Assembly: GCA_900110635.1 (NCBI GenBank)
Contig: FOEK01000001.1
Coordinates: 207,694 to 271,693, forward strand
DNA from: Lachnospiraceae bacterium NE2001
GTDB lineage: Bacteria; Bacillota; Clostridia; Lachnospirales; Lachnospiraceae
DNA: 64,000 bases
Reading direction: 5' to 3'
Shown here: positions 1 to 7,230 of the stretch, piece by piece
Numbering within the stretch: the first letter of the stretch is position 1
Layout: the number at the start of each line of letters is the position of its first letter
Made by a program: the position numbers and the translations under genes
Notes under the pieces: model-generated
Told to the model about the DNA's origin: nothing
What the model saw: the letters and a program-made list of their open reading frames with translations, nothing else
Database searches by the model: none

Positions 1-470
1 AATTATCCAGAAGATTGTACTGCAAAGCAGTGTCCTATGAAAATGTAAGTGACATTAATTCTTATCACTCTATTATCTATATGGGAGGCCTGTATGCCGG
101 AGGAGTTCAGGGGATGAAAAAGACCTTGAAAAAGCTAAGTGACATTTCAGATAAAACGGTTTGTATTGTTACTGTAGGTTTGGCAGATCCAAAGAATGAA
201 GAGAATATAAATAATATTCGAATGAAAATGAAGACGCAGGTTTCAGAGGAGTTGTTTAATAAGGCTAAGATATTCCATCTTAGAGGCGGTATTGATTATG
301 CTGAGCTTAGTTTTCTTCATAAGAAGATGATGGGAATGGTTTATAAAAAAGCAAAGAGTGTACCTGAAGAAGAGAGAAACGCTGAACTTTCGGCTATGAT
401 AGAAACATATAATAAGCAGGTTGATTTTGTGGATTATGATTCTTTAGCTCCGATCGTACAAAGCCTATGA
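1..470 (+). CDS. Flavodoxin-domain protein, 5' end outside window
   Basis: The reading frame is open from base 3, so the gene begins upstream of the window; a TTG at 15 is only an internal codon. The visible residues (LSRRL, then SYENVSDINSYHSIIYMGGLYAGG) look like the FMN-loop part of a flavodoxin-type domain, where a strand followed by a Gly-rich loop contacts the flavin. The rest (VGLADPKNEENINNIR, then FHLRGGIDYAELSFLHKKMM) resembles the stand-alone flavodoxins grouped with protoporphyrinogen-oxidase-like HemG proteins in Firmicutes. A cytoplasmic FMN-dependent electron carrier or quinone/porphyrinogen oxidoreductase is likely; the substrate cannot be read. The stop TGA is at 468-470. Confidence 0.7.
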   Translation, partial: LSRRLYCKAVSYENVSDINSYHSIIYMGGLYAGGVQGMKKTLKKLSDISDKTVCIVTVGLADPKNEENINNIRMKMKTQVSEELFNKAKIFHLRGGIDYAELSFLHKKMMGMVYKKAKSVPEEERNAELSAMIETYNKQVDFVDYDSLAPIVQSL

Positions 471-528
471 TGATAAAGAATGCAATGTGTACATTTTACA
501 CTTTGCAATTTATTATGGAGGAATAGTG

Positions 529-1413
529 ATGAATGAAAAGAATAAGGCATTGATCGTATTGAATATAGTGACAATATTATTGGTGCTGGTCGTTACAATT
601 ACGGGCATATTATCATTTGATCCGGGACAGTCATACTATGCGATGAACCAATATGGGGAAAGCGTTCGAATATGGGGATCGGGGATTTATTCACATGATT
701 CATTTTTCAAGGCTCCGATCCATATAGGAACGGATATTACTGTACTGTTTGTCGTTGTACCGCTTACTCTTTATTCCTTTACCAAATTGCGGAAAGAGCA
801 GAGCGTAGAAAGATATATTCAAAACTTTGGATATATAAGCTTATTATTATATTATTCGGCATGTCTTGCCTTTGGTGTTACGTATAACAGATTACATCTT
901 GTGTATATACTTTTATTCAGCACATGTCTTTTCAGCGTTAATGTATTACTTGCATTTTTTTATAAAATGGAAAATGAAGGAAATAGAAAGGTGAGTTCTT
1001 TCTTTACTAAAGGAATGAAGGTATTTCTAGTTTTATCAGGGTTCTCTCTATTTGTGGCATGGCTTCCGGATATTATTCCAACGCTGATAAAGGGTTCACC
1101 ACTTGCACTTATTGAGGTATACACCACGGAACCTACATATGTGTTGGATATGGGAATCATCAGTCCGCTCATGTTTATTACATATTATCTTTGTAAAAAA
1201 GAGAGGTTTATAGGTTATGTTCTTCTTAGGATGATATTAATAGTATGTCTGGTAGTTGGAATCATGCTTCCGGTTCAAACCATATTTCAAATGCTTGCCG
1301 GGATCGATCTGCCGATTCCTGCGCTAATTACGAAGGTTTTAATATTTATTATTCTTGCAGCATTTGCATTTTATTTTGATAGGAAATTAAAAAAAATAGT
1401 AGGAGATAAATAG
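529..1413 (+). CDS. Polytopic membrane protein of unknown function
   Basis: I chose ATG 529 over an upstream TTG because TATGGAGG lies a few bases before it. The 294-residue product has about eight hydrophobic segments, starting at residues 8-30, with short charged loops such as KLRKEQSVERY and a basic tail (DRKLKKIVGDK). There is no signal-peptidase site and no catalytic motif that I recognise. The first extracytoplasmic loop is Tyr-rich. Its stop lies 3 bases before the ANT(6)-like gene start, so the two are probably co-transcribed. Function is unknown; a small permease or sensor is possible but nothing in the sequence decides. Confidence 0.6.
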   Translation: MNEKNKALIVLNIVTILLVLVVTITGILSFDPGQSYYAMNQYGESVRIWGSGIYSHDSFFKAPIHIGTDITVLFVVVPLTLYSFTKLRKEQSVERYIQNFGYISLLLYYSACLAFGVTYNRLHLVYILLFSTCLFSVNVLLAFFYKMENEGNRKVSSFFTKGMKVFLVLSGFSLFVAWLPDIIPTLIKGSPLALIEVYTTEPTYVLDMGIISPLMFITYYLCKKERFIGYVLLRMILIVCLVVGIMLPVQTIFQMLAGIDLPIPALITKVLIFIILAAFAFYFDRKLKKIVGDK

Positions 1414-1416
1414 ATC

Positions 1417-2247
1417 ATGGATAGATATATTCAGATAAAAAGTAAAATACTTGAATATGCTGAAAACGATGATGATATTAAGGGAGTCATAGCCATTGGC
1501 TCGACCACAAGAAGTGACGTGAAGGCCGATGAATATTCGGATCTGGATCTTTTCATAGTAACTACAAATACGGAATCTTGGTTTTCCGGAGAATATCCAA
1601 AGAGATTTGGCAATGTGAGTATTTCTTTTGTTGAGAATACCTTAGGTGGTGGAAAAGAGAGAAGATGTATCTACGATGAGGATAAGGATGTAGATATGAT
1701 CGTGCTCACCCCAGAGCAGTTTGAGGCTGCGATAAAGGAAGGAGTGGCCCAGTGGGTTATGAACAGAGGGTATGTGGTACTCTATGATTCGATGGACTGT
1801 ACGAGCATGCTGGAGAAGCATATAACTCTCAACGTTACTGCACCTTCAGTGACTGAGGATGAATTCCTGAATATGGTAAATGATTTCTATTTTCATAATA
1901 TTTGGGCATACAAGAAACTCAAGAGGGGCGAGATATGGTCTGCGAAAACCTGCGTAGATTCTTATCTGAAGAGGTATCTGCTTAGAATGATCGAGATATA
2001 TAGATCAAAAACTGCAGGTGTGGATGTGTGGCATGACGGAAGGTTTATTGACAGCTGGGCGGGTGATGAGATACTCTCGGAGTTAAGGAATTGCTTTGCA
2101 CATTACGATAATGATGATATAAAGAAAGCACTTATAAAAACACATGAACTGTTTGCTCGTATAACCAAGGAACTGGCAGAGTTTGAAGGATACGAATATC
2201 CAGTAGCTGCAGAGAAATGTGCCAAGGCATATCTTGGATTGCAATAA
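1417..2247 (+). CDS. Aminoglycoside 6-adenylyltransferase-like nucleotidyltransferase
   Basis: The 276-residue protein matches the AadK/ANT(6) adenylyltransferase family in length (about 280) and in its N-terminal catalytic signature. A GST motif near residue 28 is followed by DLDLF, giving the GS-x-DxD pattern of the polymerase-beta-type fold that binds Mg-ATP. A later YDEDKDVDMIVL segment supplies a further acidic pair. The family adenylates streptomycin at the 6-hydroxyl, but many anaerobes carry diverged copies whose substrate is unknown, so resistance cannot be inferred from sequence alone. AGGAG at about 1401 serves ATG 1417. It follows the membrane-protein gene by 3 bases and is followed by a GNAT gene, so it sits in a run of small-molecule-modifying enzymes. 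Confidence 0.8.
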   Translation: MDRYIQIKSKILEYAENDDDIKGVIAIGSTTRSDVKADEYSDLDLFIVTTNTESWFSGEYPKRFGNVSISFVENTLGGGKERRCIYDEDKDVDMIVLTPEQFEAAIKEGVAQWVMNRGYVVLYDSMDCTSMLEKHITLNVTAPSVTEDEFLNMVNDFYFHNIWAYKKLKRGEIWSAKTCVDSYLKRYLLRMIEIYRSKTAGVDVWHDGRFIDSWAGDEILSELRNCFAHYDNDDIKKALIKTHELFARITKELAEFEGYEYPVAAEKCAKAYLGLQ

Positions 2248-2268
2248 AAACACTTGGGGGAGGCTCAT

Positions 2269-2703
2269 ATGGTACGTGAATCGAGAAAAGAAGATCTGGA
2301 TGCATTGCTTAAGCTTTATCTATTTTTGCATGAAGACAGTATTCCTGATTATAACGATCATCTAGAAAAAACATGGGATCAGATTATTGAAGATCCGAAT
2401 CATCATCTGATTGTAAATGAGATTGATGGTAAGATAGTATCATCATGCGTATGCGTGATCATTCCAAACCTGACAAGGAATGTTAGACCGTACGCCTTTA
2501 TTGAAAATGTGGTAACACATGCTGATTATCGTGGAAAGGGTTATGCTGGGGAATGCCTAGATTTTGCAAAGAAGATAGCTGAGCAGGAGAACTGCTATAA
2601 GATGATGCTGCTTACGGGTTCAAAGAAAGCTGAGACACTGCGTTTCTATGAGAAGGCAGGGTACAACAGTAGTGACAAGACGGCGTTCATACAGTGGATT
2701 TAA
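2269..2703 (+). CDS. GNAT family N-acetyltransferase
   Basis: ATG 2269 follows a GGGGGAGG ribosome site; the frame extends a few codons upstream without reason. The 144-residue protein shows the GNAT order: an N-terminal beta strand (VRESRKEDLDALLKL), central beta hairpin, then the acetyl-CoA pyrophosphate loop HADYRGKGYAGECL (Q/RxxGxG/A form), and a C-terminal FYEKAGY motif. It would transfer acetyl from acetyl-CoA to an amine in the cytoplasm; the acceptor is unknown. It lies 21 bases after the ANT(6)-like gene and ahead of a glycosyltransferase. It is one of four intact or nearly intact GNAT-fold genes between 2.2 and 6.6 kb. Confidence 0.85.
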   Translation: MVRESRKEDLDALLKLYLFLHEDSIPDYNDHLEKTWDQIIEDPNHHLIVNEIDGKIVSSCVCVIIPNLTRNVRPYAFIENVVTHADYRGKGYAGECLDFAKKIAEQENCYKMMLLTGSKKAETLRFYEKAGYNSSDKTAFIQWI

Positions 2704-2729
2704 AATAAATGATGTAAATAGAGAAGAAT

Positions 2730-3899
2730 ATGATGAATAAAAAACGAAGGATACTTTTCGTTCCTATGTCGGCTATGGCAGAGACATCGGGACCGTCTAC
2801 GAGATGTCGCCTTCTCACACAGGGACTAAGAAGTGCAGGCTTTGACGTGGCAACCTGTATGGCTGAGGATGTAAATTATAAACCTATAGAGGGAATACAA
2901 AACTTCTTTCTTGATATTCCTATGCCATTTGGTCTGCCGGCCCCAATAGCATCAAGGACATTCCCAATTGCTCAGAAGCTGGGAATCACAGCCAGGAAAC
3001 AAGTGGATAGCTTTGACCAGGTCCTTTTCATGACCGGAAACCTTGACTACAGCTATATCAAAAAGAGTGTTGCCTCTGTCAGAAGAGCCATAAGGGAATA
3101 TCATCCAGATATTGTCTATTCTGAATTTAATATTTCAGCAATGATCGCTGCAAAAAGAGAAGGAGTGCCGCTCTTTTCTACTGTAAGCTACCCGACGCAA
3201 CATGGATATGCGAATAACCCTGGTCTTGCCAGTGACCTTAACAGATATCTTAATGAAGAAGGGCTTTCCCGAGTGGATTCTGCCCTTCAGTTGTTTGATC
3301 TGGCAGATAAAGCCTTCTGTCCGAGTATCCCGGAGCTGGAACCAATAAAGAAAGATAATGTGTATTTCTGTGGAACTATAAAGAAAAAAAAGGAACTTGT
3401 TTCTGCTGGGAACAGGGATAAGATAGTCGTCTATATGGGTAATGGAACCATATCCGCCAAGAGGGTCAGGAAGGTGATTTCAGAGGCTTTTGCCGGAAGT
3501 AGTTATAAGGTATATATCGCCTCGTCTTATCTTGCAAAAGAAGATGTGGGAAATATACATATTGCACCTCGATGGAACTTCGATGAACTATTAGATGAGG
3601 CGCTTCTTTTTATCAATCATGGAGGGCAGAATTCCGTAGTTGACGGACTTATTCATGGAGTACCTCAGATTATGATTCCTGGAAAGGTTTTCGAGAGGAA
3701 ATATAATGCAGAATGTATAGAAAAGAATAATGCAGGGTTACTTGTTCCATCAAAGGATTTTTCTTCCGATGTCATACGGAGCTATGCTGAGAGACTGATC
3801 AGTTCGGAACTGATAAGGAACAATGCCGCGTGGCTTGGTGAGAAGCTTCTAGCTGCTGGAGGAATGGAGACAATCATTCGTGAAATCAGAAATGGATAA
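2730..3899 (+). CDS. GT1/MGT-type glycosyltransferase
   Basis: The 389-residue protein has the two-domain layout of GT-B UDP-glycosyltransferases. The N-terminal half begins KRRILFVPMSAMAETSGPSTR with acceptor-side features. The C-terminal half carries the donor-binding signature FINHGGQNSVVDGLIHGVPQ at about residues 291-310, including the HGG-x-N core that contacts the nucleotide-sugar phosphates. The family (macrolide glycosyltransferases, UGT-like) glycosylates lipids or small secondary metabolites in the cytoplasm. Two in-frame ATGs (2730, 2733) compete and the ribosome site AGAGAAG is weak. Its end overlaps the start of the next gene by 8 bases. The acceptor cannot be predicted. Confidence 0.82.
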   Translation: MMNKKRRILFVPMSAMAETSGPSTRCRLLTQGLRSAGFDVATCMAEDVNYKPIEGIQNFFLDIPMPFGLPAPIASRTFPIAQKLGITARKQVDSFDQVLFMTGNLDYSYIKKSVASVRRAIREYHPDIVYSEFNISAMIAAKREGVPLFSTVSYPTQHGYANNPGLASDLNRYLNEEGLSRVDSALQLFDLADKAFCPSIPELEPIKKDNVYFCGTIKKKKELVSAGNRDKIVVYMGNGTISAKRVRKVISEAFAGSSYKVYIASSYLAKEDVGNIHIAPRWNFDELLDEALLFINHGGQNSVVDGLIHGVPQIMIPGKVFERKYNAECIEKNNAGLLVPSKDFSSDVIRSYAERLISSELIRNNAAWLGEKLLAAGGMETIIREIRNG

Positions 3900-4386
3900 G
3901 AAAAAAATTGAACAACATCCTTTTCCGCCACTTTTTGATAAGGATTCAAAGGTGCTGATACTGGGTAGTTTTCCATCTGTTAAATCTAGAGAAATGATGT
4001 TTTTCTATGGACATCCGCAAAATAGATTTTGGAAGGTGATTGCGAGTATATTTGATGAGAAGATTCCAGGTTCAATTGAAGAGAAGAAGAGATTGATTCT
4101 TGGAAATCATCTTGCTCTTTGGGATGTCATTGCTGAATGCGAAATAGTGGGTTCATCTGATGCAAGTATCAAAAATGCCAAAGCAAATGATTTGAGTGAG
4201 ATATTGGATAATGCTCCAATTCAGAAGATAATAGTAAATGGTAAAACCGCAGAACGCCTATATATCAAGTATATTGAACCTGTGACGAGGATAAAAGCTG
4301 TGGTGCTTCCATCCACCAGTCCAGCAAATGCCGCGTGGAGCTTAGAAAGACTTATAGATGTGTGGGGATCAGAGATAAAGAATTGA
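3892..4386 (+). CDS. DNA-deoxyinosine glycosylase (UDG superfamily), copy 1
   Basis: The 164-residue protein begins MDKKKIEQHPFPPL and continues LILGSFPSVKSRE, then FYGHPQNRFWKV. These are the GSFPS and HPQNRFW motifs of the bacterial deoxyinosine/hypoxanthine-DNA glycosylase branch of the uracil-DNA glycosylase superfamily. STSPANAAWS near the C-terminus is the second base-pocket motif. It would remove deaminated adenine from DNA to start base-excision repair. A GTG at 3880 in the same frame is an alternative start; ATG 3892 keeps the spacing to the first motif closer to family norm. It overlaps the glycosyltransferase stop. A close paralogue lies at 25518-26030. Confidence 0.85.
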   Translation: MDKKKIEQHPFPPLFDKDSKVLILGSFPSVKSREMMFFYGHPQNRFWKVIASIFDEKIPGSIEEKKRLILGNHLALWDVIAECEIVGSSDASIKNAKANDLSEILDNAPIQKIIVNGKTAERLYIKYIEPVTRIKAVVLPSTSPANAAWSLERLIDVWGSEIKN

Positions 4387-4389
4387 AAA

Positions 4390-4647
4390 ATGAGCGAAGA
4401 AAAACGATTTAAGCATAAACTAAATATGCTGGAGCCCGGGATAAAGATGCTTAAATGTATTGGCATCCTGATTCTTATAGGTTTACTGTTATATGCCTTT
4501 AAGTTTAGAATTGCAGCCTTTTGTTTATGGGCGGTATCAGGGATTATTTTTGTCGTTCTACTGATTTTACTAGCTGTAGAAACATATCAGGACAATGTGA
4601 TGAATGAGATTGGTATAGAAGAAAACAAGAAAAATGGAGAATACTGA
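4390..4647 (+). CDS. Small two-TM membrane protein, unknown
   Basis: The 85-residue product has a charged N-terminus (MSEEKRFKHKLNMLE), two hydrophobic segments at about residues 20-40 and 45-65 separated by a very short turn, and an acidic/basic tail (EIGIEENKKNGEY). It starts 3 bases after the deoxyinosine glycosylase stop, which suggests translational coupling rather than its own promoter. I recognise no family. Because the second glycosylase copy is not followed by this gene, it is not an obligate partner of that enzyme. Confidence 0.5.
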   Translation: MSEEKRFKHKLNMLEPGIKMLKCIGILILIGLLLYAFKFRIAAFCLWAVSGIIFVVLLILLAVETYQDNVMNEIGIEENKKNGEY

Positions 4648-4685
4648 GATACGATGCTCGAGTTTAAGAAGATCTGGGAGAATAA

Positions 4686-4799
4686 CTGGAAGAAGCTATT
4701 CGCAGGATTAAAGAGTATGAAGGATTGAAAAAAATCATTGTATGTACAAACAGTAATCTGTCTGCACCTAAGAATTATGAATCAGTTGGGTTTATTTAG
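4686..4799 (+). pseudogene. Truncated GNAT acetyltransferase remnant (C-terminus only)
   Basis: The frame from 4686 to the TAG at 4797-4799 reads LEEAIRRIKEYEGLKKIIV then CTNSNLSAPKNYESVGFI. This is the C-terminal helix, strand and NYESVGF motif of a GNAT acetyltransferase. An in-frame stop at 4683 closes it upstream, so the acetyl-CoA loop and everything before it are gone. It is too short to fold as an enzyme. It shows that this block has lost as well as gained acetyltransferase genes. Confidence 0.65.
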
Positions 4800-4816
4800 C
4801 ATGTAAGTTAGGAGTT

Positions 4817-5266
4817 ATGATGGGATTAGAATTATTACAGGCATCTACAGCAGATGCATTAACAATAACTGGGATTTCAAGACGATCATTTCACAGTGAT
4901 GTGGAAATTGGTTCCAAGGAAAAAACGGGGCCGCCGGGATATATGTCAGTTCAGTTTTATACGAAGATGGCTAGATCAAATCATCTGTTTAAACTGGTGG
5001 ATGATGGCCTGATCGTTGGGGGTGCGGTGCTTTTTCTGGATAATGAAAAACTGAATATCAGCAGGATATTTATCAGTCCGGAGAATCATCGAAAAGGATA
5101 TGGGGTTTTTATGATGCAGGAAATAGAAGCTTTATATCCGTTGGTAAAGGAGTATACACTTGATACACCGATCTGGAATATCAGAACTAACTCATTTTAT
5201 ACTAAAATGGGATATACAGAAGTACGACGTGATAATGATTTCATTTATTACTCCAAACAACGATAA
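4817..5266 (+). CDS. GNAT family N-acetyltransferase
   Basis: The 149-residue protein carries GNAT features. It has an N-terminal strand (GLELLQASTADALTI), the central strand LNISRIFISPENHRKGYGV with the acetyl-CoA-binding HRKGYG loop, and a C-terminal NSFYTKMGYTE motif. ATGATG at 4817 follows TAGGAGTT. A short FHSDVEIGSKEKTGPPGY segment near residue 27 recurs in GNAT proteins of this type and probably lines the acceptor site. The substrate is unknown. It stands alone between the GNAT fragment and another GNAT gene. Confidence 0.82.
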   Translation: MMGLELLQASTADALTITGISRRSFHSDVEIGSKEKTGPPGYMSVQFYTKMARSNHLFKLVDDGLIVGGAVLFLDNEKLNISRIFISPENHRKGYGVFMMQEIEALYPLVKEYTLDTPIWNIRTNSFYTKMGYTEVRRDNDFIYYSKQR

Positions 5267-5316
5267 AAACCTTCTCTATATAACCGTATAAAGACAGTAC
5301 AGGAGGAGCAATTAAT

Positions 5317-5772
5317 ATGAAAATAGAATATAGGCAAGCTACTATAGAAGACGCTGAGCTATTGATAGATATTTATAATGCTGCATATTATGACGATTAC
5401 TTACGATATGGTTATTGTCCAGGATATGGAATCACAAAAGAAGGGATGGAGGATTCTATAAGAGTGTTCTCTAAATATGTCATAATGTGTGATGACTTGC
5501 CTGTTGGCTGTGTTTCTAGCAAGCAAATGGAAACAGGAGTATATGAGGTTTCAAACCTGTGCATTATTCCAGAGTATCAGGGCAAAGGAATAGGGACTCA
5601 GGCAATTCAGTTTTTGAAGACAGAGCTTGAAGATTGGAAGATGCTCACTTTAGTAACACCATTAGACAAAAAACAAAATGTAAAGTTTTATACTGAAAAA
5701 TGTGGATTTCGTATAGAATCAACAGAAAGAGATGGCAATGTTGAACTCGTTCGATTTGTTATGGAAAGATAA
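5317..5772 (+). CDS. GNAT family N-acetyltransferase
   Basis: AGGAGGAG at about 5299 followed by ATG 5317 gives a strong start. The 151-residue product begins KIEYRQATIEDAELLIDIYN, has VSNLCIIPEYQGKGIGTQAI as the acetyl-CoA motif (Q-GKGIGT), and ends FYTEKCGFRIESTERDGN. These positions are typical of aminoglycoside- or small-amine-type GNAT enzymes of about 150 residues, acting in the cytoplasm. The acceptor is not predictable. It ends 67 bases before the next GNAT-fold gene. Confidence 0.87.
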   Translation: MKIEYRQATIEDAELLIDIYNAAYYDDYLRYGYCPGYGITKEGMEDSIRVFSKYVIMCDDLPVGCVSSKQMETGVYEVSNLCIIPEYQGKGIGTQAIQFLKTELEDWKMLTLVTPLDKKQNVKFYTEKCGFRIESTERDGNVELVRFVMER

Positions 5773-5839
5773 ATTACGGTTTGGCGACATTTGCAGCTAT
5801 TCAGGAAGGACATTTCATAAGGACAGGAAAGGAGAATCA

Positions 5840-6604
5840 ATGATATACGAATTGGAAGATACATCAAAAGTAAATCAACTTTTTGAGGGCTGGAAAGAGA
5901 CATTGATTTATTCCTGCCTGCAAAAGGTTATGGGGAAAATATTTGTTACAAATCTGGACGCTCCGGTATCGGCCATGGCCTATGTGGGATGTTTCGCTTT
6001 TTATGCAGGGGTTCCGGATAAAGAGCTTGTCAGCCATAAGCCTGAAGGCTTTGTTATCATGACGCCGCAGAATGAAAAATGGGCAGAATGTATTGAGGAG
6101 TGTTTCCCGGATGCGAAGAAGATAACTAGGTATGCAATCAAAAAGGGAACAAAGTTTGACAAAGACTTGTTGAATAGTTTTATAGACAGATTGCCGGAAG
6201 GCTATGAATTAAAAGATATTGATAAAAATATATATGATATGTGTTTGACTGATCCGGTAACGAGAGATTATGTTTCATCATTTGAGAGTAAAGAAAAGTA
6301 TCTGGATATCGGTAGAGGCGTGGTTGTGATCAAGTCCGGGAGGATTGTCGCAGGAGCATCCTCTTATACAAGATATAATGAAGGTATCGAGATAGAGGTT
6401 GATACGGTAGAGGAAGAACGCAGAAAAGGACTGGCGACAATCGTCTGTGCAGCGCTGATCTTACGATGCCTTGACGAGGGCCTGTATCCAAGTTGGGATG
6501 CCCAGAATAGAATATCTGTTCATCTGGCGGAAAAACTGGGATATGAATATGATCAAGAATATACGGCATATGAGGTGTCGAGTGAGGAGAGGACACATGA
6601 GTAA
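5840..6604 (+). CDS. GNAT acetyltransferase (GNAT_acetyltran type, two-domain)
   Basis: The frame is open back to 5732, but AAAGGAGAATCA before ATG 5840 and the restart of coding-like sequence at MIYELED make 5840 the better start, giving 254 residues. The N-terminal half (YSCLQKVMGKIFV, AMAYVGCFAFYAG, IMTPQNEKW) is the extra domain of the GNAT_acetyltran family. The C-terminal half has the acetyl-CoA region VDTVEEERRKGLATIVCAAL and ends LAEKLGYEYDQEY. Members are often found in Firmicutes without known substrate. Its stop overlaps the next gene start by 8 bases (ATGAGTAA), implying translational coupling. Confidence 0.8.
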   Translation: MIYELEDTSKVNQLFEGWKETLIYSCLQKVMGKIFVTNLDAPVSAMAYVGCFAFYAGVPDKELVSHKPEGFVIMTPQNEKWAECIEECFPDAKKITRYAIKKGTKFDKDLLNSFIDRLPEGYELKDIDKNIYDMCLTDPVTRDYVSSFESKEKYLDIGRGVVVIKSGRIVAGASSYTRYNEGIEIEVDTVEEERRKGLATIVCAALILRCLDEGLYPSWDAQNRISVHLAEKLGYEYDQEYTAYEVSSEERTHE

Positions 6605-6845
6605 ATATATTTCCCTGTGGAAATGGATACAAAAAAATGGTGATGATAAAATCAGCCTTACTTATGCTGAGATTGAAAAGATATCAGGACTTCCAATAGA
6701 TCATTCTTTTCTGACATATAAAAAGGAATTGATTGAGTACGGCTATAAGGTCGGAAAGATTTCTATGAAGGAACAGAAGGTCATGTTTGAGAAAGTCGGT
6801 GAGGATGAAAATAAAGATGTATTATCTAGTGAAGAACTTGACTGA
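6597..6845 (+). CDS. Small DUF-type protein coupled to GNAT gene
   Basis: The 82-residue protein starts at ATG 6597 inside the end of the GNAT gene. It reads SKYISLWKWIQKNGDDKISL and TYAEIEKISGLPIDHSFLTYKKEL, then KVGKISMKEQKVMFEK. The core (LW-x-I, TYAEIEKISG-x-P-x-DHSFL) is a small fold seen in bacterial proteins that accompany acetyltransferases and DNA-associated functions; I do not assign an activity. A strong terminator follows at 6861, so this gene ends the accessory run that began near 4.8 kb. Confidence 0.6.
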   Translation: MSKYISLWKWIQKNGDDKISLTYAEIEKISGLPIDHSFLTYKKELIEYGYKVGKISMKEQKVMFEKVGEDENKDVLSSEELD

Positions 6846-6860
6846 GTCCAGACCTAAGTA

Positions 6861-6909
6861 AGTAACATATATCGGCAAAAAAGAAATGCCGGTGTATGTT
6901 ACTTTTTTA
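6861..6909 (+). terminator. Rho-independent terminator
   Basis: AGTAACATA at 6861 pairs with TATGTTACT at 6895-6903, with inner CGGCA/TGCCG pairs and a T-rich tail. It closes the GNAT/small-protein unit and separates it from the giant-protein unit. Confidence 0.8.
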
Positions 6910-6934
6910 TTTGATAAATAATCAAATTCATTTG

Positions 6935-6963
6935 TTGACAATGCATTAGGTTATGTATATTAC
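6935..6963 (+). promoter_or_regulatory. Sigma-A-type promoter ahead of the giant-gene leader
   Basis: TTGACA (6935-6940), a 17-base spacer and TATTAC (6958-6963) form a good housekeeping promoter. The next elements downstream are a perfect hairpin at 6979-7001 and a mini-ORF at 7029, then the giant gene at 7231. It is the most likely promoter for that unit, although another could lie in 7090-7200. Confidence 0.6.
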
Positions 6964-6978
6964 GAAAGAGGATATATT

Positions 6979-7085
6979 GGCAGTAAATGAGGTTTACTGC
7001 CGTAATATCATAATGAGGAGAATGTCATATGGATGTAGAAGTATCTTCTTTACTTTCAGCTATCAGATTCTTAGCATTATTTTGA
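6979..7085 (+). other. Leader hairpin and 18-codon mini-ORF
   Basis: GGCAGTAAA (6979-6987) pairs perfectly with TTTACTGCC (6993-7001) around a 5-base loop, with no T-tract. Then GAGGAGAA precedes ATG 7029, which opens an 18-codon frame (MDVEVSSLLSAIRFLALF) ended by TGA at 7083-7085. The arrangement could be a leader peptide or the stub of a lost gene. Nothing in 7086-7230 except the ribosome site AAAAGGAGG before 7231 is recognisable. Confidence 0.35.
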
Positions 7086-7230
7086 AGCAATGTGAAGGTG
7101 CGGCGATGTGGTGGCGGGGATTTTGACAGTGATTAGGGATTTTTGTTGCGCTTTTGTTGTATCGTTGGGTATAAGATTAGGTCATAAAGTGGTAAAATAA
7201 ATTTGTTTGATTAAAAGGAGGAATAAAATT

